Shown: positions 43,330 to 55,200 of the stretch, in pieces
Layout of the letters: every line of letters starts with the position of its first letter
Numbering within the stretch: position 1 is the stretch's first letter
Source of the DNA: Glebionis coronaria
Taxonomy: Eukaryota > Streptophyta > Magnoliopsida > Asterales > Asteraceae
Assembly (NCBI GenBank): GCA_025667525.1
Contig: CM046878.1
Coordinates: 573,046,868-573,110,867, forward strand
Direction of reading: 5' to 3'
Length of the DNA: 64,000 nt
Made by a program: the position numbers and the translations under genes
The notes under the pieces: generated by a model
What the model was told of the DNA's origin: nothing
What the model saw: only the letters and a program-made list of their open reading frames with translations
The model's database searches: none

Positions 43330-44103
43330 TCACAGCTCATATAATGGTTCTTTAATATTATACGTGGCACCATCTCCATAGTTCATCATCTGTCCTGTAT
43401 ATGACCCACCACCACCTGTCCCATAAATCCCTTCACACAAATCAGCTATCTCTACCGGAAAAGATGGGTCTTGACCATCATACCAAGCATTGACCAACGG
43501 GTTCGAATCTAACTCAGCTAGCTCATGTCCTATCACACTTATCATACCATCAATCCCAATATCTCTATTTGGTGACTTCACTGGTTTCAAACCTGGAATA
43601 TAATCTGGCACATCAAAAGGATATGCACACACCCCTGGGCATAGCTTTGTTGAGTTTCCTATCCACGCGTAGGGTAATGTGTACCCTACGATCGATGGAT
43701 AGGTAAAATAATGAAACCCACATACATTCTGACAAAAATCCTGAACCAAAACATCATCAACTGTTAATAAAAGATATAGCCCCCCCCCCCCCCCCCCCCC
43801 CCGTTAATAAACTCACGGATGATTTTCTTTTGAGAAGTGGGCCATGTGTCGTACCATATGATATGTACGACTATGTTTTGGTTAACACAAGATCCATGTG
43901 GTATTTGAGTTTTACAAATTCAGATGAGCCTTCATATTTTTTATAGCCGTTGTATATGAGTTCTGTTATGTTGGCTTCTTGGTGTTGGGGTATGGGCGTC
44001 ATGCTGTGGCGAGGTTGATGGATAAAAAGAGGGTGAATAGGAGAGTGAGTAGTGGTAATGGTGGCGTCGGTGAGCGGCGTGTGGTGGTGGAGTGGTGGTG
44101 CAT
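43330..44103 (-). pseudogene. Captured EXORDIUM-like (phosphate-induced protein 1 family) fragment
   Basis: From ATG 44103 a signal-peptide-like start (MHHHSTTTRRS, then a leucine-rich core ending SINLATA) is followed by a frameshift, then YNGYKKYEG and LKYHMDLVLTK of the mature N-terminus, with more frame damage up to about 43803. A run of 23 C (43780-43802) replaces the middle of the domain. From 43779 the frame resumes as LYLLLTVDDVLVQDFC and runs through GFHYFTYPSIVGYTLPYAW, AYPFDVPDYIPG and IADLCEGIYGTGGGGSYTGQ, ending abruptly at 43330 before the normal C-terminus. Normal members are cell-wall/apoplastic proteins of about 300 residues; this copy lacks the middle and the end. Confidence 0.9.
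43780..43802. repeat. Run of 23 C at the internal deletion junction
   Basis: Homopolymer of 23 C (G in gene sense) where about 100 or more codons of the EXORDIUM-like domain are missing. Length may be affected by sequencing error. Confidence 0.85.
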
Positions 44104-44489
44104 TTTGAAGTGGGGTGAAGTGAAGTGTGGGATAGTGTGTTAATGTGCGTGTCTGTGTTTATATATACAGAGTCAATTGAAGCTGCTTACAAGCTGACCA
44201 TGAATCAGGTACACTCCAAGATAAAGACCTTGAATGTCCTTTTTTTTCCATTCATGTTCTTTTCCTTTACTTGGGGGCCCAAATTTTATATAAAAAACAT
44301 AACCCATGAAAAAGACAAGGGTATTTTAGTCATTTAGAAGTGTAATGTAGTCATTTCACGTTTATATTGGTGTAGTCGAAACAAATTTGAAAGTATAATG
44401 GTAAAGTCACGAGATTAATTAGTAAGTGTTTAAAGTCAACACAAATCAATAAATAAGTTGATATTTTATAGCTTTTACCCTAAGATATA

Positions 44490-47040
44490 TTTTTAGTTGA
44501 CACACTTCGTGATATTTAATTTTGGTATTTATATGTGTGACTTGTCTTTTCATGTGACATTGTTTGTTTGCATTTTAGACATATGATAATTAATAATTGT
44601 CATACATTATTGGTATAGATTGTATTTTATTGTTTGATGATGTAAATGTGTGAAAGATATAAAAGAGTTGATTGGGAAATGCGAGCTCTCCATATTGTTT
44701 GATTTTATTTATAAAATCTGCAAACAAAGCACATGTGATCATAAAGTATAAGTTTATGAGCCAAGATTATTATAGTAGTTGGAATGACCGGTATCATTCT
44801 GAGTCAATGGTGATGCGAAAAATATAAAAGAATCATGAGTTTCTTCAAAGATAATGTCTGTTATCTTTATTGTTCTCAATGAAAGTTCATTACTTATCAC
44901 CACTGAATATAAATAAGGACTCATTCATTGAAATGTTGGAAAAGATAAAAAGAGCATGTATGGACCTATACATGTCTCATGATGATCAATTTGAGTTATA
45001 AAATCGATGCATCGTCAAAATGATCATCAAATACGCAACTTAAAGTTGGCGTAATTAGTGGCTCGATGTGAGCATGATTTTCCAAACAAAATATTAAGAA
45101 TGGTGGTGAATAAAGTATTGGTGATTATTGGTATATATGTGAACTTAAAGATAACACATATTCATATGTCAATTGTTTTTGTTGAAAGTTTATTAAACGT
45201 GTTCAGATAATTGCAAAACAAATAATTATGAGAACAAAAGTTTTGGTTGTGGGGCAATTTATAACTTATTGATTCGCATCTTGCCAACATTTAATAATGA
45301 ATATTCTTCGTTATAATGGTTTTTCGTCACAAACCATATAGTTCCCATATGAGATATTGAAATGTGTGACATATATCATAATAAGTCCACCACAATGCAC
45401 AAAATGGGATTTTGAGAGTGATAATTCATTCAGGGGGAGAATGAGCAGCGAGAAATTTGGAATGAATTATGATAATGAAAAATTGATCCTCACAAGTAAT
45501 GAATATGAACATAAAGTTCATGGGACAATTTTTATTCCAGATCTAGTAATTGCCAGACAAGGTTAGTGACCTAAATAAAGTGACTAGATCACAAACGGTG
45601 CTAATGCTCCAATTAAAATGAGTGTCCCAACAATAAAACCAATGATTGGTAGTAAGTCTATGGCACGGCTACAACGTGATAGACTATTCGATTCCAAATA
45701 AAAATCCTCGATTGAAGAGATAATATGGAGCGAGAAAAGTAAGATGGTCTTATCGAGGTAATAAAGACCCCTTGATAGTCTCCTAAAGAGACACTATACA
45801 TGAAGGTATTTGAGAAAACCCCGGGTACATGAAATACTATGAGATATCAATAAATGATAAAATGCAATGTCTAGTAGAGTGTGGAATCGAAAAGAAATAA
45901 ATCAACGTCGATAGAGATATAACTATAATGTGAATGATAATGATAATAAAGAATATAGTGTTAAAGTGAATGTGAGGATCATGGATAGATGAATATCCAA
46001 AATATTAATGACGCAAGAATATAATGAATAATGGAGGTCTCTTGTGATGAGACATATGATTGAAGCTTACAATCTATTTTTAAAACTTATTGGATACACA
46101 ATAGTCTTTATGAGAGAGCAAAATTAAAATATGCATAAGGTGCAAATGAGGCACACGTATATTTCTCAAAGACTTGAAAATGATCATGTAGATACATGTT
46201 CACATGTGGTGGATCCAATAAATATTGTATAAGTCTGACAACGTGATAATAAGTGATATGTGTCTAAAAGATATATATGAATAGAGCTCAAGTGATTTTG
46301 ATATTTCATTATTGCATATAATATGCATGGAGCATGCTAGAGATAATTAATGCTTAAGGCATATAAGAAACGTTCTCGAGAACAATATTGATTGTATTGA
46401 ACTAATCATGATTTGAGCATATATGTTATAATTACCTTAGTGTGCAGTATTGTGCAAAATAAAGAGTTATGGTTATAAAGGCGACTAAGTGCATAGAAAT
46501 TGAATTTGAAACAAAAGACAAAGTTTGTCTTAGTTCTAGGATTGAACATCTTAATAATGAAATATGCATGCATCATGAAAACTAAAGATAAAGTTGTATC
46601 TTTATGTGGATAAACAACTCATATTTATGAAGTCACGTGATGCCAGAAAAACTCTCTTGATTTATAGAGTTGATGATCACAATATCGATTGAGATATGTA
46701 TTATTATGCAAAGAATATGTGTAAATAGTGTTCATACATATGATTTTATTAATACACCTTAATGTGTATTTTAGTGACTCGGTGAGCTTAAGTAATGTGA
46801 TCATCAGGGGGAGAATATATGTGTTGTACTCTTTTTCCCTTGACCATGGTTTTTTCCCCGCAAGGTTTTCCGGCAAGGTTTTTAACGTGGCAACATACCT
46901 AAGCGTATAAAGGATTTAATTTACTATTTTCCTTCACTAGATTTTTGTCCCGCTGGGTTTTATCTAGTAAGGTTTTTAACAAGAGATATGGGTTTATACT
47001 CCAACCCATCAAATACAAGTTTAGTTGATTTTGCAGATGT
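44490..47040 (+). pseudogene. Decayed internal region of copia element F
   Basis: Should hold gag to RT of element F. No long frame survives. Scraps such as YEISINDKMQC near 45840 fit the integrase-RT linker of copia elements; GGGGGAGAATGAGCAGC near 45435 and GGGGGAGAATATATG near 46807 are purine-rich words. Nothing else is recognised. Confidence 0.5.
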
Positions 47041-47502
47041 AGGATATACGTCTGACCCTTAAAATGGTCGGTCGCAAACTAGATATGTTTTTACAAGTGG
47101 AGGAATAACGATTTCATGGTGTTCGGTAAAGCAAACAATTGCAACAACTTCATTCAATCAGGCATAAATTGTAGCAATCCATGAGGCAAGTCGAGAATAT
47201 GTTTGGTTAAGAAATGTAACACAACACATACGCAGGTCATGTAGTATTTCTTCAGAGAAAGAGACACCAACAGTTTTGTATGAAGATAACACAACATGCA
47301 TTGCTCAACTCAAAGGAGGTTACATGAAAGGCGATAGCGAAGTTCGTTTCACCCGTGACTTACAAAAGAGTGGTCATATTCTAGTTCAACAAGTTCGTTC
47401 AAGCGACAATTTGGCGGATCTATTTACCAAGGCACTTCCTACTTCAACATTCAAGAAGCTTATTCACAATATTGGAATGCGGCGAGTTAAAGATCTTAAG
47501 TG
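47041..47502 (+). pseudogene. pol: Element F RNase H end of pol, degenerate
   Basis: Readable as VGYTSDP*NGRSQTRYVFTS, ISWCSVKQTIATTS, IHEASREYVWLR, LYEDNTTCIAQLKGGY and RSSDNLADLFTKALPTSTF, the usual C-terminal motifs of copia RNase H. Contains stops, including TAA near 47060 and in the FNQA*IVAIHE segment. The last frame is open from 47276 to 47503. Confidence 0.85.
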
Positions 47503-47640
47503 ATGTAGTAATAAGAGGGAGATAATACGCGTTGCACTCTTTTCCTTGGTCATGGTTTTCTCCCACTGGTTTTCCTGACAAGGTTTATAATGAGGCAACA
47601 TTCTTAAAACGTATTATCTATAAAGACATCCAAAAGGGAG

Positions 47641-47796
47641 TGTTATGAATAATATGTGGATGTCTAAAATAAGACCCATGACCCAAGTAGTAATTAGGGT
47701 TTACCCTAGTATTTGTCTTATAAATACTCCTTGTATTTACCCTCTGGAATATATCAATTAAAAAAATACATTTATTATTTATTTTTATTCACAACA
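47641..47796 (+). repeat. Element F, 3' LTR
   Basis: Starts TGTTATGAATAATATG, ends TTCACAACA; the AGTTA duplication follows at 47797-47801. Confidence 0.9.
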
Positions 47797-47801
47797 AGTT
47801 A

Positions 47802-48319
47802 CAAAATCTTGTTTTTTTTAAATAACAAAATTCTATTTTCTAAAAAAGGAATGCTATAACCACACATATTTTAAAAAAAATATTCACATAATGACATGTC
47901 TTCTAATAGTGGTATTTTTTTTCTTATTTTTAGATTTTCTCTTTTATAAATATCCCATTATAAATATTACATGTCATTTTGTTGATAAATTTATGTAAAA
48001 TGTATTGTTTTAGTATTTTTCTTTCTCAAATTGTAATTAAAATTTCAAAATTTTCAATTTATGTTTCTCAAGTTTTCTCTTCATTAGAAAATAAAAAATA
48101 TCATACCATTTAAATGAGTTTTTCAAACTTTTTCTTAAAGAAAAAAACCTATTTTTACTAAAAAAAAAATAAAAAAATGAATAAAGAATAAAAAGAATAT
48201 TTATATGCAACTAATCGCAAAAGTCGCCTAAAGTCCAAACACCAACAAAAAGGCACATCAACTCCAACTCCAACAAATCATCATTTCATTTTCATCAAAT
48301 CACAATTTAATCGCAAAGA
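47802..48319 (+). promoter_or_regulatory. AT-rich upstream region of QCR9
   Basis: 518 bp between element F and the QCR9 start codon, with long A and T runs. It must hold the QCR9 promoter and 5' UTR unless those reach into element F. No clear TATA box can be singled out. Confidence 0.45.
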
Positions 48320-50619
48320 ATGGCAGGTGTATTCGAAGGACTATACAAAGTTCTTATGCGTCGTAACTCCGTTTACGTCACTTTCGTCATCGCCGGTGCT
48401 TTCGCCGGTGAACGGGTAACTCATTTCTTTCAATATTTAGATCTGATTTGATTTTTATTCTTGTTTCTTAAGGATTGTCTAATTATTGGATATATTATTT
48501 TAGGCAGATGTGTTTTGTTTAGGGATTTAGGGGGGTGTTTGGGATTGGTTATTGAAATAAGCTGAGCCTGAAGGTTGGGGCTTATGTTCGGGGCTATTTG
48601 TTTTAGCTTATAATAACGTAAGCCCATTTCGGCTTATATAACATAAGCTTCAATTTTATGGCTTATTTGGAGACTTATAGGCTTATATAAGTTTATTACT
48701 GTATGATATAGTAAACTTTATAAGCCCATAAGTCTCCAAATAAGGTTAAAAATTGGGGTTTATGTTATATAAGCCGAAATATGGTTTATTTTTGGCTTAT
48801 ATAACATAAGCCCATATTTTGAGACTTAGGGGCTTATATAAGTTTAATATAAGCCCATAAATCTCCAAATAAGCCATAAAATTGGGGCTTACGTTACATA
48901 AGCCGAAATAGGCTTATGTCATATAAGCCAAAACAAACACCCCTTAAATAAACTCATGAGCTCATATATAAGCCGAAACAAAACCCCCCTCAAGGGTGAA
49001 TAATTTTTTTGGGAGTATTGTTTAGAATAAGGATCAAATCAGAAATTCTTAACATTATACATTGTGAAATAAGCGTGAGAAATGCGTTTAGTTGCGTTGA
49101 TTCATACTTTTGCGTATGTAGAAATACCATTTTTGTTGATTTAATACAAACGGTTAATTCACAGTAGCCATTTTACTGTAGATTCAATACAAAGGTTATG
49201 TTACAATAGCCATTTTATACAAACGGTTGATTCACTGAAATTTGTCAAAAGTCAAAACTTTGACATTTATATGACACTCTTGCAAATAATATGAAGGTTA
49301 CATTTTTAAACTTCGAATCACGAATGTGCTTTATCAACTAAAGAACCATTTCTGTGTATAAAAAACATGAATCAATGCTTCAAGTTGCGTTTTTCGTGAT
49401 TTCTGAAAATTTCAAATTCTTACCGGAACTAAGTCTATTGTTTATTGCCGTTTTCTACAACTGATCTATGTTTTCGAAAAGTGAAGCTACCTTTTTCAAA
49501 TGCTTTGCTGAACACAGTTTTCTGATTAATTTGTGTAAATGCAAGACGGCAAACACTAAGTTATCGATTATTGGGACTGCTTACTTGCTTGTGGAAGTAT
49601 ATTACACTCTCTTCCCTTATCGGTTTCTGCTTACATTAAAAAGCACAAGCAGTTTTAGTTCATCCTAAGCACCCACCCAAACAAAAACTTGTGTTATGAT
49701 TATGTGGAAAAAAAATCATTACTGAAATCGTCAATTTAAGTTCATTTATCAGATGATTGATAAATGACAATGAGAAACTACGAAAATAGGATCTTTGATT
49801 TTTTGGGTTCTTGTCAAAATCGAGTTGTGAGAGTTAGACTCTACTTTGGTCTCATCACATTTGAAGTTTTGTAGTAATAGTTTGTTAGTTTAAGCTGTTT
49901 GTATAAGCTCGTTTCTTTAATTTGATATTCTGATGTAAGTAACTGATGGTATTGTGCGGATTTACATTTTACAGGCAGTGGACTATGGAGTTCATAAACT
50001 GTGGGAGAACAACAACCTCGGGGTAATGTTTATAATCTAATTTGATACTTGTGTGATTTGTGATTGTCTTGTTAATGGATAATCTTGCAATTTGCTATAA
50101 CTAAACTATCAAACGAGTTGGGTACCCACAAATAGGCCATCTAGGTGACCATGATTTACTATGATTATTTAATTTAATGAGATGCATAATAAGTTATTGT
50201 GAAATCATGGCTATAGTCAATCGACATATTCTCTTACTAGCCACTAATAGGCTAATAGCTCATACACACATTCTTAGGTTCTTGGATGTTCCAAGGGAAA
50301 TATTAAAGGAACTCATACACGGGCATATATGTACATGCAAATACATATCCGTGTATCTGTATGTTGGTGTATATCTAGTAATGTCTAGTGTATATATGTG
50401 TATAGCATGTATGATTTAAACTGCTACATTAAGCACAACTTTATAATATTTATTCTAAGATTGCCAGTTGTAACTTGTAAGAAGAAGGCTGCATTTCTGA
50501 AGCAAACAAAAGAAGGCATGATATTTGTTTATAACTTTATATTCTAAGACATTGTTATGGTTATGCAGAAGCGATATGAGGACATCTCGGTTTTGGGACA
50601 AAGACCAGTTGACGAATGA
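48320..50619 (+). CDS. QCR9: Cytochrome b-c1 complex subunit 9 (three exons)
   Basis: Exons 48320-48415, 49975-50022 and 50569-50619 join in frame to a 64-residue protein. Introns begin GTAAC and GTAATG and end TTTTACAG and TTATGCAG. The product reads MAGVFEGLYKVLMRRNSVYV, then a single membrane span (TFVIAGAFAGE), then DYGVHKLWENNNLGKRYEDI, matching the small plant ubiquinol-cytochrome c reductase subunit 9 of mitochondrial complex III, usually about 70 residues. It stabilises the complex in the inner membrane next to the Rieske/cytochrome c1 part. Intron 1 (1559 bp) carries MITE sequence. Intact; convergent with the TM9SF gene. Confidence 0.95.
48530..48990. mobile_element. MITE cluster in QCR9 intron 1
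   Basis: GGGGGGTGTTTGGGATTGG at the left, AAACAAACACCCC near 48932-48944 and AAAACCCCCCT at 48980-48990 at the right, with internal inverted words AAGCCCATTTCGGCTTATAT, TTTGGAGACTTATAGG and CTCCAAATAAGCCATAA. It looks like two related copies, one inside or beside the other. The family is the same as at 57357-57559. No coding capacity; target duplication not resolved. Confidence 0.75.
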
Positions 50620-52259
50620 AATGGGCATGTATCACCTTTCTGAAATGCTGGAAGTTGAAGCCATATGAAATCTTGTTAAGTTGTATTTTTATATATTTAA
50701 CTTTCTATGATATCTTATTTTCATTGATGTAGTAAGATTGTGGCATTCTCTCAATGGTTTTTGGGTATGGATCAAACCCGAACTAAAAGGTTGGAATATG
50801 GGAACCATCATGTTGTGTGCATGTTTTGAAATGGATTGAAGTCGGAAAACAAGAAACACCCACACACTACTTGTGACATGTCTTATAATTGGCAAAACAG
50901 GGTTACCCAGGTAGTAAACGATTTAGACGAGTTAAAACATGCTGGGTTGATTTTCTTTTTCTTCTCTGTTTATTCCATACATAATTAATAATTACGGTAA
51001 AAATTAATTTAGCATCGAACTATAAATCAAGGTTAAGTGCCAGAAAAATTTTCAATTACACTTTAGGTAATTTCTAATCCTCTCATGCTCATTTTCAGCT
51101 TAACTGGACGTGATGGCTTTTTTTTTTCTATTGACCATGATCCATCAAATTTTCAACTGCATCTGGGATCGAATATCAATCAGCAGGATCATAGAAGTTG
51201 ATAATACTAGTAATAAAAGTACCCCTTGAGTACCGATTGTAGTCTTAGAAATGCAAGACATGTGAAACCTTTGAAACTCTACCGTTGATCCCATTTAGAA
51301 TTGCACAATAATACGACATGGAAAAGACCGTCCATGTAGTCATTCCCACAGTGCAAACTTGAAGTGGTAGGTCCATCTAGAACAAGATAGATGGTGGCAG
51401 TGACTGGTAAGTGATAACATATTCTGGAATAGAGTTTCATCATTTGCAACCAAGGATTGAAGCTTGAAAGAGTTGTGTTGTGTTGTTAGTGGTGATAATG
51501 CCGATTTCTAACCCCAGTCCAAAATTTGAGACATGGAGAAATCGTAGATGAGGATGGAGAACTGTTGTCTCTGGCCGAGACGATGCATATTTAGATGTAC
51601 CCACGTATGGCTCTCATTTTGTATGATATTTTCATGGAACCACAATGAAGCGAAACATTAGATGTATAGAACTACAGTACTACTGCCAAGATCAAGATAA
51701 TCCCAAACTTTTTTATATTACACTGTAGCCGACCCTTTTTGGTCTATCAGACTATCACATAGTCAACACGGAGTCAGCATTTGAACTGTTAAGCTGCCCT
51801 GTGAACCACCTTTTAGATTAGAATCCATACCATTCTACTTGTGCAGGCTGTAGATCAAACACAACTGAAACATTCTAAAATGCCATGGAGACCTACTAGA
51901 AAGCCATTAAAACTACTGTAATAAACAGCCAAATAACACGCCTTATCACAACAGGTCAGCTTTTTGTTCAGCTCAGTAGTTTATCTTTACATCTGAAAAT
52001 TGAGTCCTGTTGTCATACGCATGTTGTTCATTACTACTTATTTGTCCGCTAACTGAAAAACCGAGAAAAAAAACAGAAAGTAACACAGTTGAAGGAAAAC
52101 ATTTCCAAACAGGAAGAAACTATGGAACAATGAAATCTATATTAATCAAACTAAGAGCCCGAATCTTAGCTCAGAATTCCTCAAGCTACATTCTAATAGC
52201 AAATTATACAAAACTTCAACGCTCTTTTCCCGAGTCTTGAGTTCAATAATGAAGTATGT
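50620..52259. other. Convergent intergenic interval QCR9 / TM9SF
   Basis: 1.6 kb holding both 3' UTRs. No further gene, repeat family or RNA gene recognised; short frames here look like chance. Confidence 0.5.
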
Positions 52260-55200
52260 TCATTCACTTTTCACAGCGTTATAGATATGTTGGACGAAGA
52301 TCCAGGATGAACGAAAACTAATTGTGGCGAGAATTAAGAAGAAAGCATAACAAAAGAGAAAATTGTAGCAAAAGAAGTAGGTTGACTGCATGAACCCATT
52401 CATGTTTGATCTTGAATAGTAGTAGATGCAATACCCGAACATAAAGATAGCAACTGAACCCCCACGCCATAAGGATCTGTTATATGAGACCAAATGATAA
52501 TAAGAGTTTGCAAGATCAAGATATGACCATTGCCATCAGTATAAATTAACATAAGTATAATAAATGTATAATTGGTTTATATGTGCTTTTGAAATCACAT
52601 TGATTAAAACATAAATGATGTCCATTGCCATCGGCATAAATTAACATAAGTATAAATGTATAATTGGTTTATATGTGCTTTTGAAAATCACATTGATTAA
52701 AACATAAATGATGTCATAGTGGGTTGCTAATTCATATAACTAACCGTTTCTAGACGAGAGGCAATAATTTGAGGTTCAAGGTCCATACAAAGTTTCAACT
52801 TCTAAATTCTGTTATGTTATAATAGAATAAAGATCGATGCAAGTGGACAGACTCTTCTTATATATAAAGTTATAAACTATAATCCTATAGATATTGGACT
52901 TGGAAGGAACTACCTTTGACTACAAAAGTCAACTTAACTCTTTAACGTAAAAAGGAGCGACTATTTACCATCCTAAATCACGACGTGCACCGCTTCCAAA
53001 ATACATATATACATTATTTTTACTTTTGAGGTCAAGTATACCATGTTTCGACCTCTACATTGACACAACTCCGTTATATTTATAAGAAATAAGAGTTAAA
53101 AGATCAATGATATGGTCAAGTTTCTAACACATAGTACCACGATAGAAACATTGCTATCAAACTATTCCCATAATACCAATATTGGTTAACAAAAACTACT
53201 TAAGTCAACAGATAACATACCTCCACCACCATTGATGATCTTCTACCGTTAGCTGGATGTAAGTCAACCCAACACTCAAAAGCGACGTAAGTACGATGAG
53301 TAGAACAAGGGTTATAAACAGAATACCAGGAAGGGTCAGGATTTTGTAACTCCAAATAGTAGCATACAAATTATGCAACTCAAGAACAATCGCACTAAAC
53401 GGTAAAAGACCCGAGATTAACATTTGACCAGGAGTCTTTCTGTACCAAGCCAACATAGGAATCTCGCGTGCGGATATCTTTGTAGCAGAAGGTGCTTGAA
53501 ACTTTGATCTAAAACGATATCCCATTAACCCACCAAAAGCAAGCAGTGGGATTGCAATCAATGTATAGGCAAGTACAATCACCACTATGGTACCAAATGG
53601 AAGTGCTGTAGTAGCTCCCACTGATATGGAAATTGTGTTAAGAAGACTTAAGATGATAAAAACCGGTCCCATGTAAAGAATCCCCGATAAAAGAACACAT
53701 TTTTTCTGCAAAAGTTCACATATATAACATGATTAAATCAGATCAGTGTAGAAAAGATCACCAATGCCAATATATATTCAAGAAAAAACTATACTTTGAC
53801 TTATTCAGTATACTGTTACATTCCGACTTAGAAATTAATATAGACTTGTTAAAAATAACACAAAGTTCTACTTCAGCGATTATTATAAAGTTATATTATA
53901 TCTCTAATCTAGTTTCTTACTCCTAGTTTCAAAGCGGTTATGACAAATTTTGCAAGTTTATCACGATTGACCATAAAAAGTCAACATGCTTGAAAGGAGT
54001 ATACAGGCTGTAGATTTGTTCTAGAGTAAGAAAAGAGCATACCCATCCAGTCTCGGAAAATTGGCCAAAAAATGATGCAGCACTGTATCCAGCTATAGGA
54101 GCAGTAAGAATAGAAAACAGCACGAGTGAAGTCGATATAGTGCCGCGACTGTAAGGATATAGGACCCCCAAAAATGATAAAGTGAATAACAAGCAAACAC
54201 TGCAGAAATCACAAGCATTATCAGCGTCAGTGTACTCCAAAATTCAGAATATTTGTAAGGGACATTTGCAGCAAAGTGTTGTCAGGCAGCCTAGTTAACG
54301 CTCAAAATAAATAATTATGGGCCAGGTTGACCGTGGGCACTTATTGTCTAGATATTGCATAAAAAAATTGTGTGATATACAACAACAGCAATGATACCAA
54401 TCCCGCCAAGGCAAGGTATGGGGGAGGTGAAGTGTAGACAGATCATACCCCTACCCTTGGGAAAACCCTCGGGTAAGGAGACTGCTTCCGAGTAGACCTC
54501 CAAGAGAAGGGAAGAGAAAAGTGATACAACCCCAAAAAAAAATAATTTTTTTATTACAATTTTTATACATATACAAAAGCTTTTCTAAAAATAAGGTAAA
54601 GGGACAGCCATAAATTTATACAGTAAAAAAAGATAAAAAATGCCTAAGATACAATAAGCCAAGAGAGCACACAGAGCACAACAAGCCACAAAGCAAAACA
54701 TAAACGCGGACGGAACAAGGAGACCTAACCCTAAAGCAAGGCAAGAGGCAAGGCATAAAAGCGAACCACACAAGCCACTAAAAAACCAAACATGTGGAAA
54801 ACATGAAAGTATAAAAGTCGAGCACAAGACATACCAAAGCAAGCAAGGAACGTGGGGGGAAGATTTATAGAAAAGACTTAAGGAAGCGACCAAGATCTAA
54901 GACCTAAGGGGCAACAAGAAGCGAAAAAGCCTAAAGCCAGAGTAACAGAACCTAAAACTAGGACCAACGCAAAAAACAGGACACGCGGAGAACTACAACG
55001 CACCAAGAACAAGCAAACAAGGAAAACAAGACCCAAAACCCCTCAAAACCTATCATCTAACCCCGACATAGAAAACACGCCCTATCCACAAGCAAGCATG
55101 ACAAAAGAGATCATCAGGGAGAAAAAAACGACGAAGGCAAAAAGAACAGCAAAACAAAAACACACTAAAACCAACTCAAAGATCTACCCCCTAACCACCT

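Larger units (their letters stand above)
42971..44480. mobile_element. Pack-MULE carrying an EXORDIUM-like gene fragment
   Basis: A 1510-bp element with terminal inverted repeats of about 135 bp or more (GGGTAAAAGGTATAAAATA at the left; its near reverse complement, ending GCTTTTACCC, at the right). It is flanked by a perfect 9-bp duplication TAAGATATA (42962-42970 and 44481-44489), diagnostic of Mutator-like elements. It encodes no transposase; its cargo is a host-gene fragment on the minus strand. It lies in the leader region of element F. Confidence 0.92.
42592..47796 (+). mobile_element. Element F: old short-LTR Ty1/copia element, nested
   Basis: LTRs at 42592-42746 and 47641-47796 (155-156 bp, roughly 9% different by eye) and a perfect 5-bp duplication AGTTA (42587-42591 and 47797-47801). 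A PBS-like CGTTATCAGCACG follows the 5' LTR and the tract AAAAGGGAG precedes the 3' LTR. A Pack-MULE sits at 42971-44480. The rest of the internal region is badly decayed; only the RNase H end of pol is clearly readable. Confidence 0.85.
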
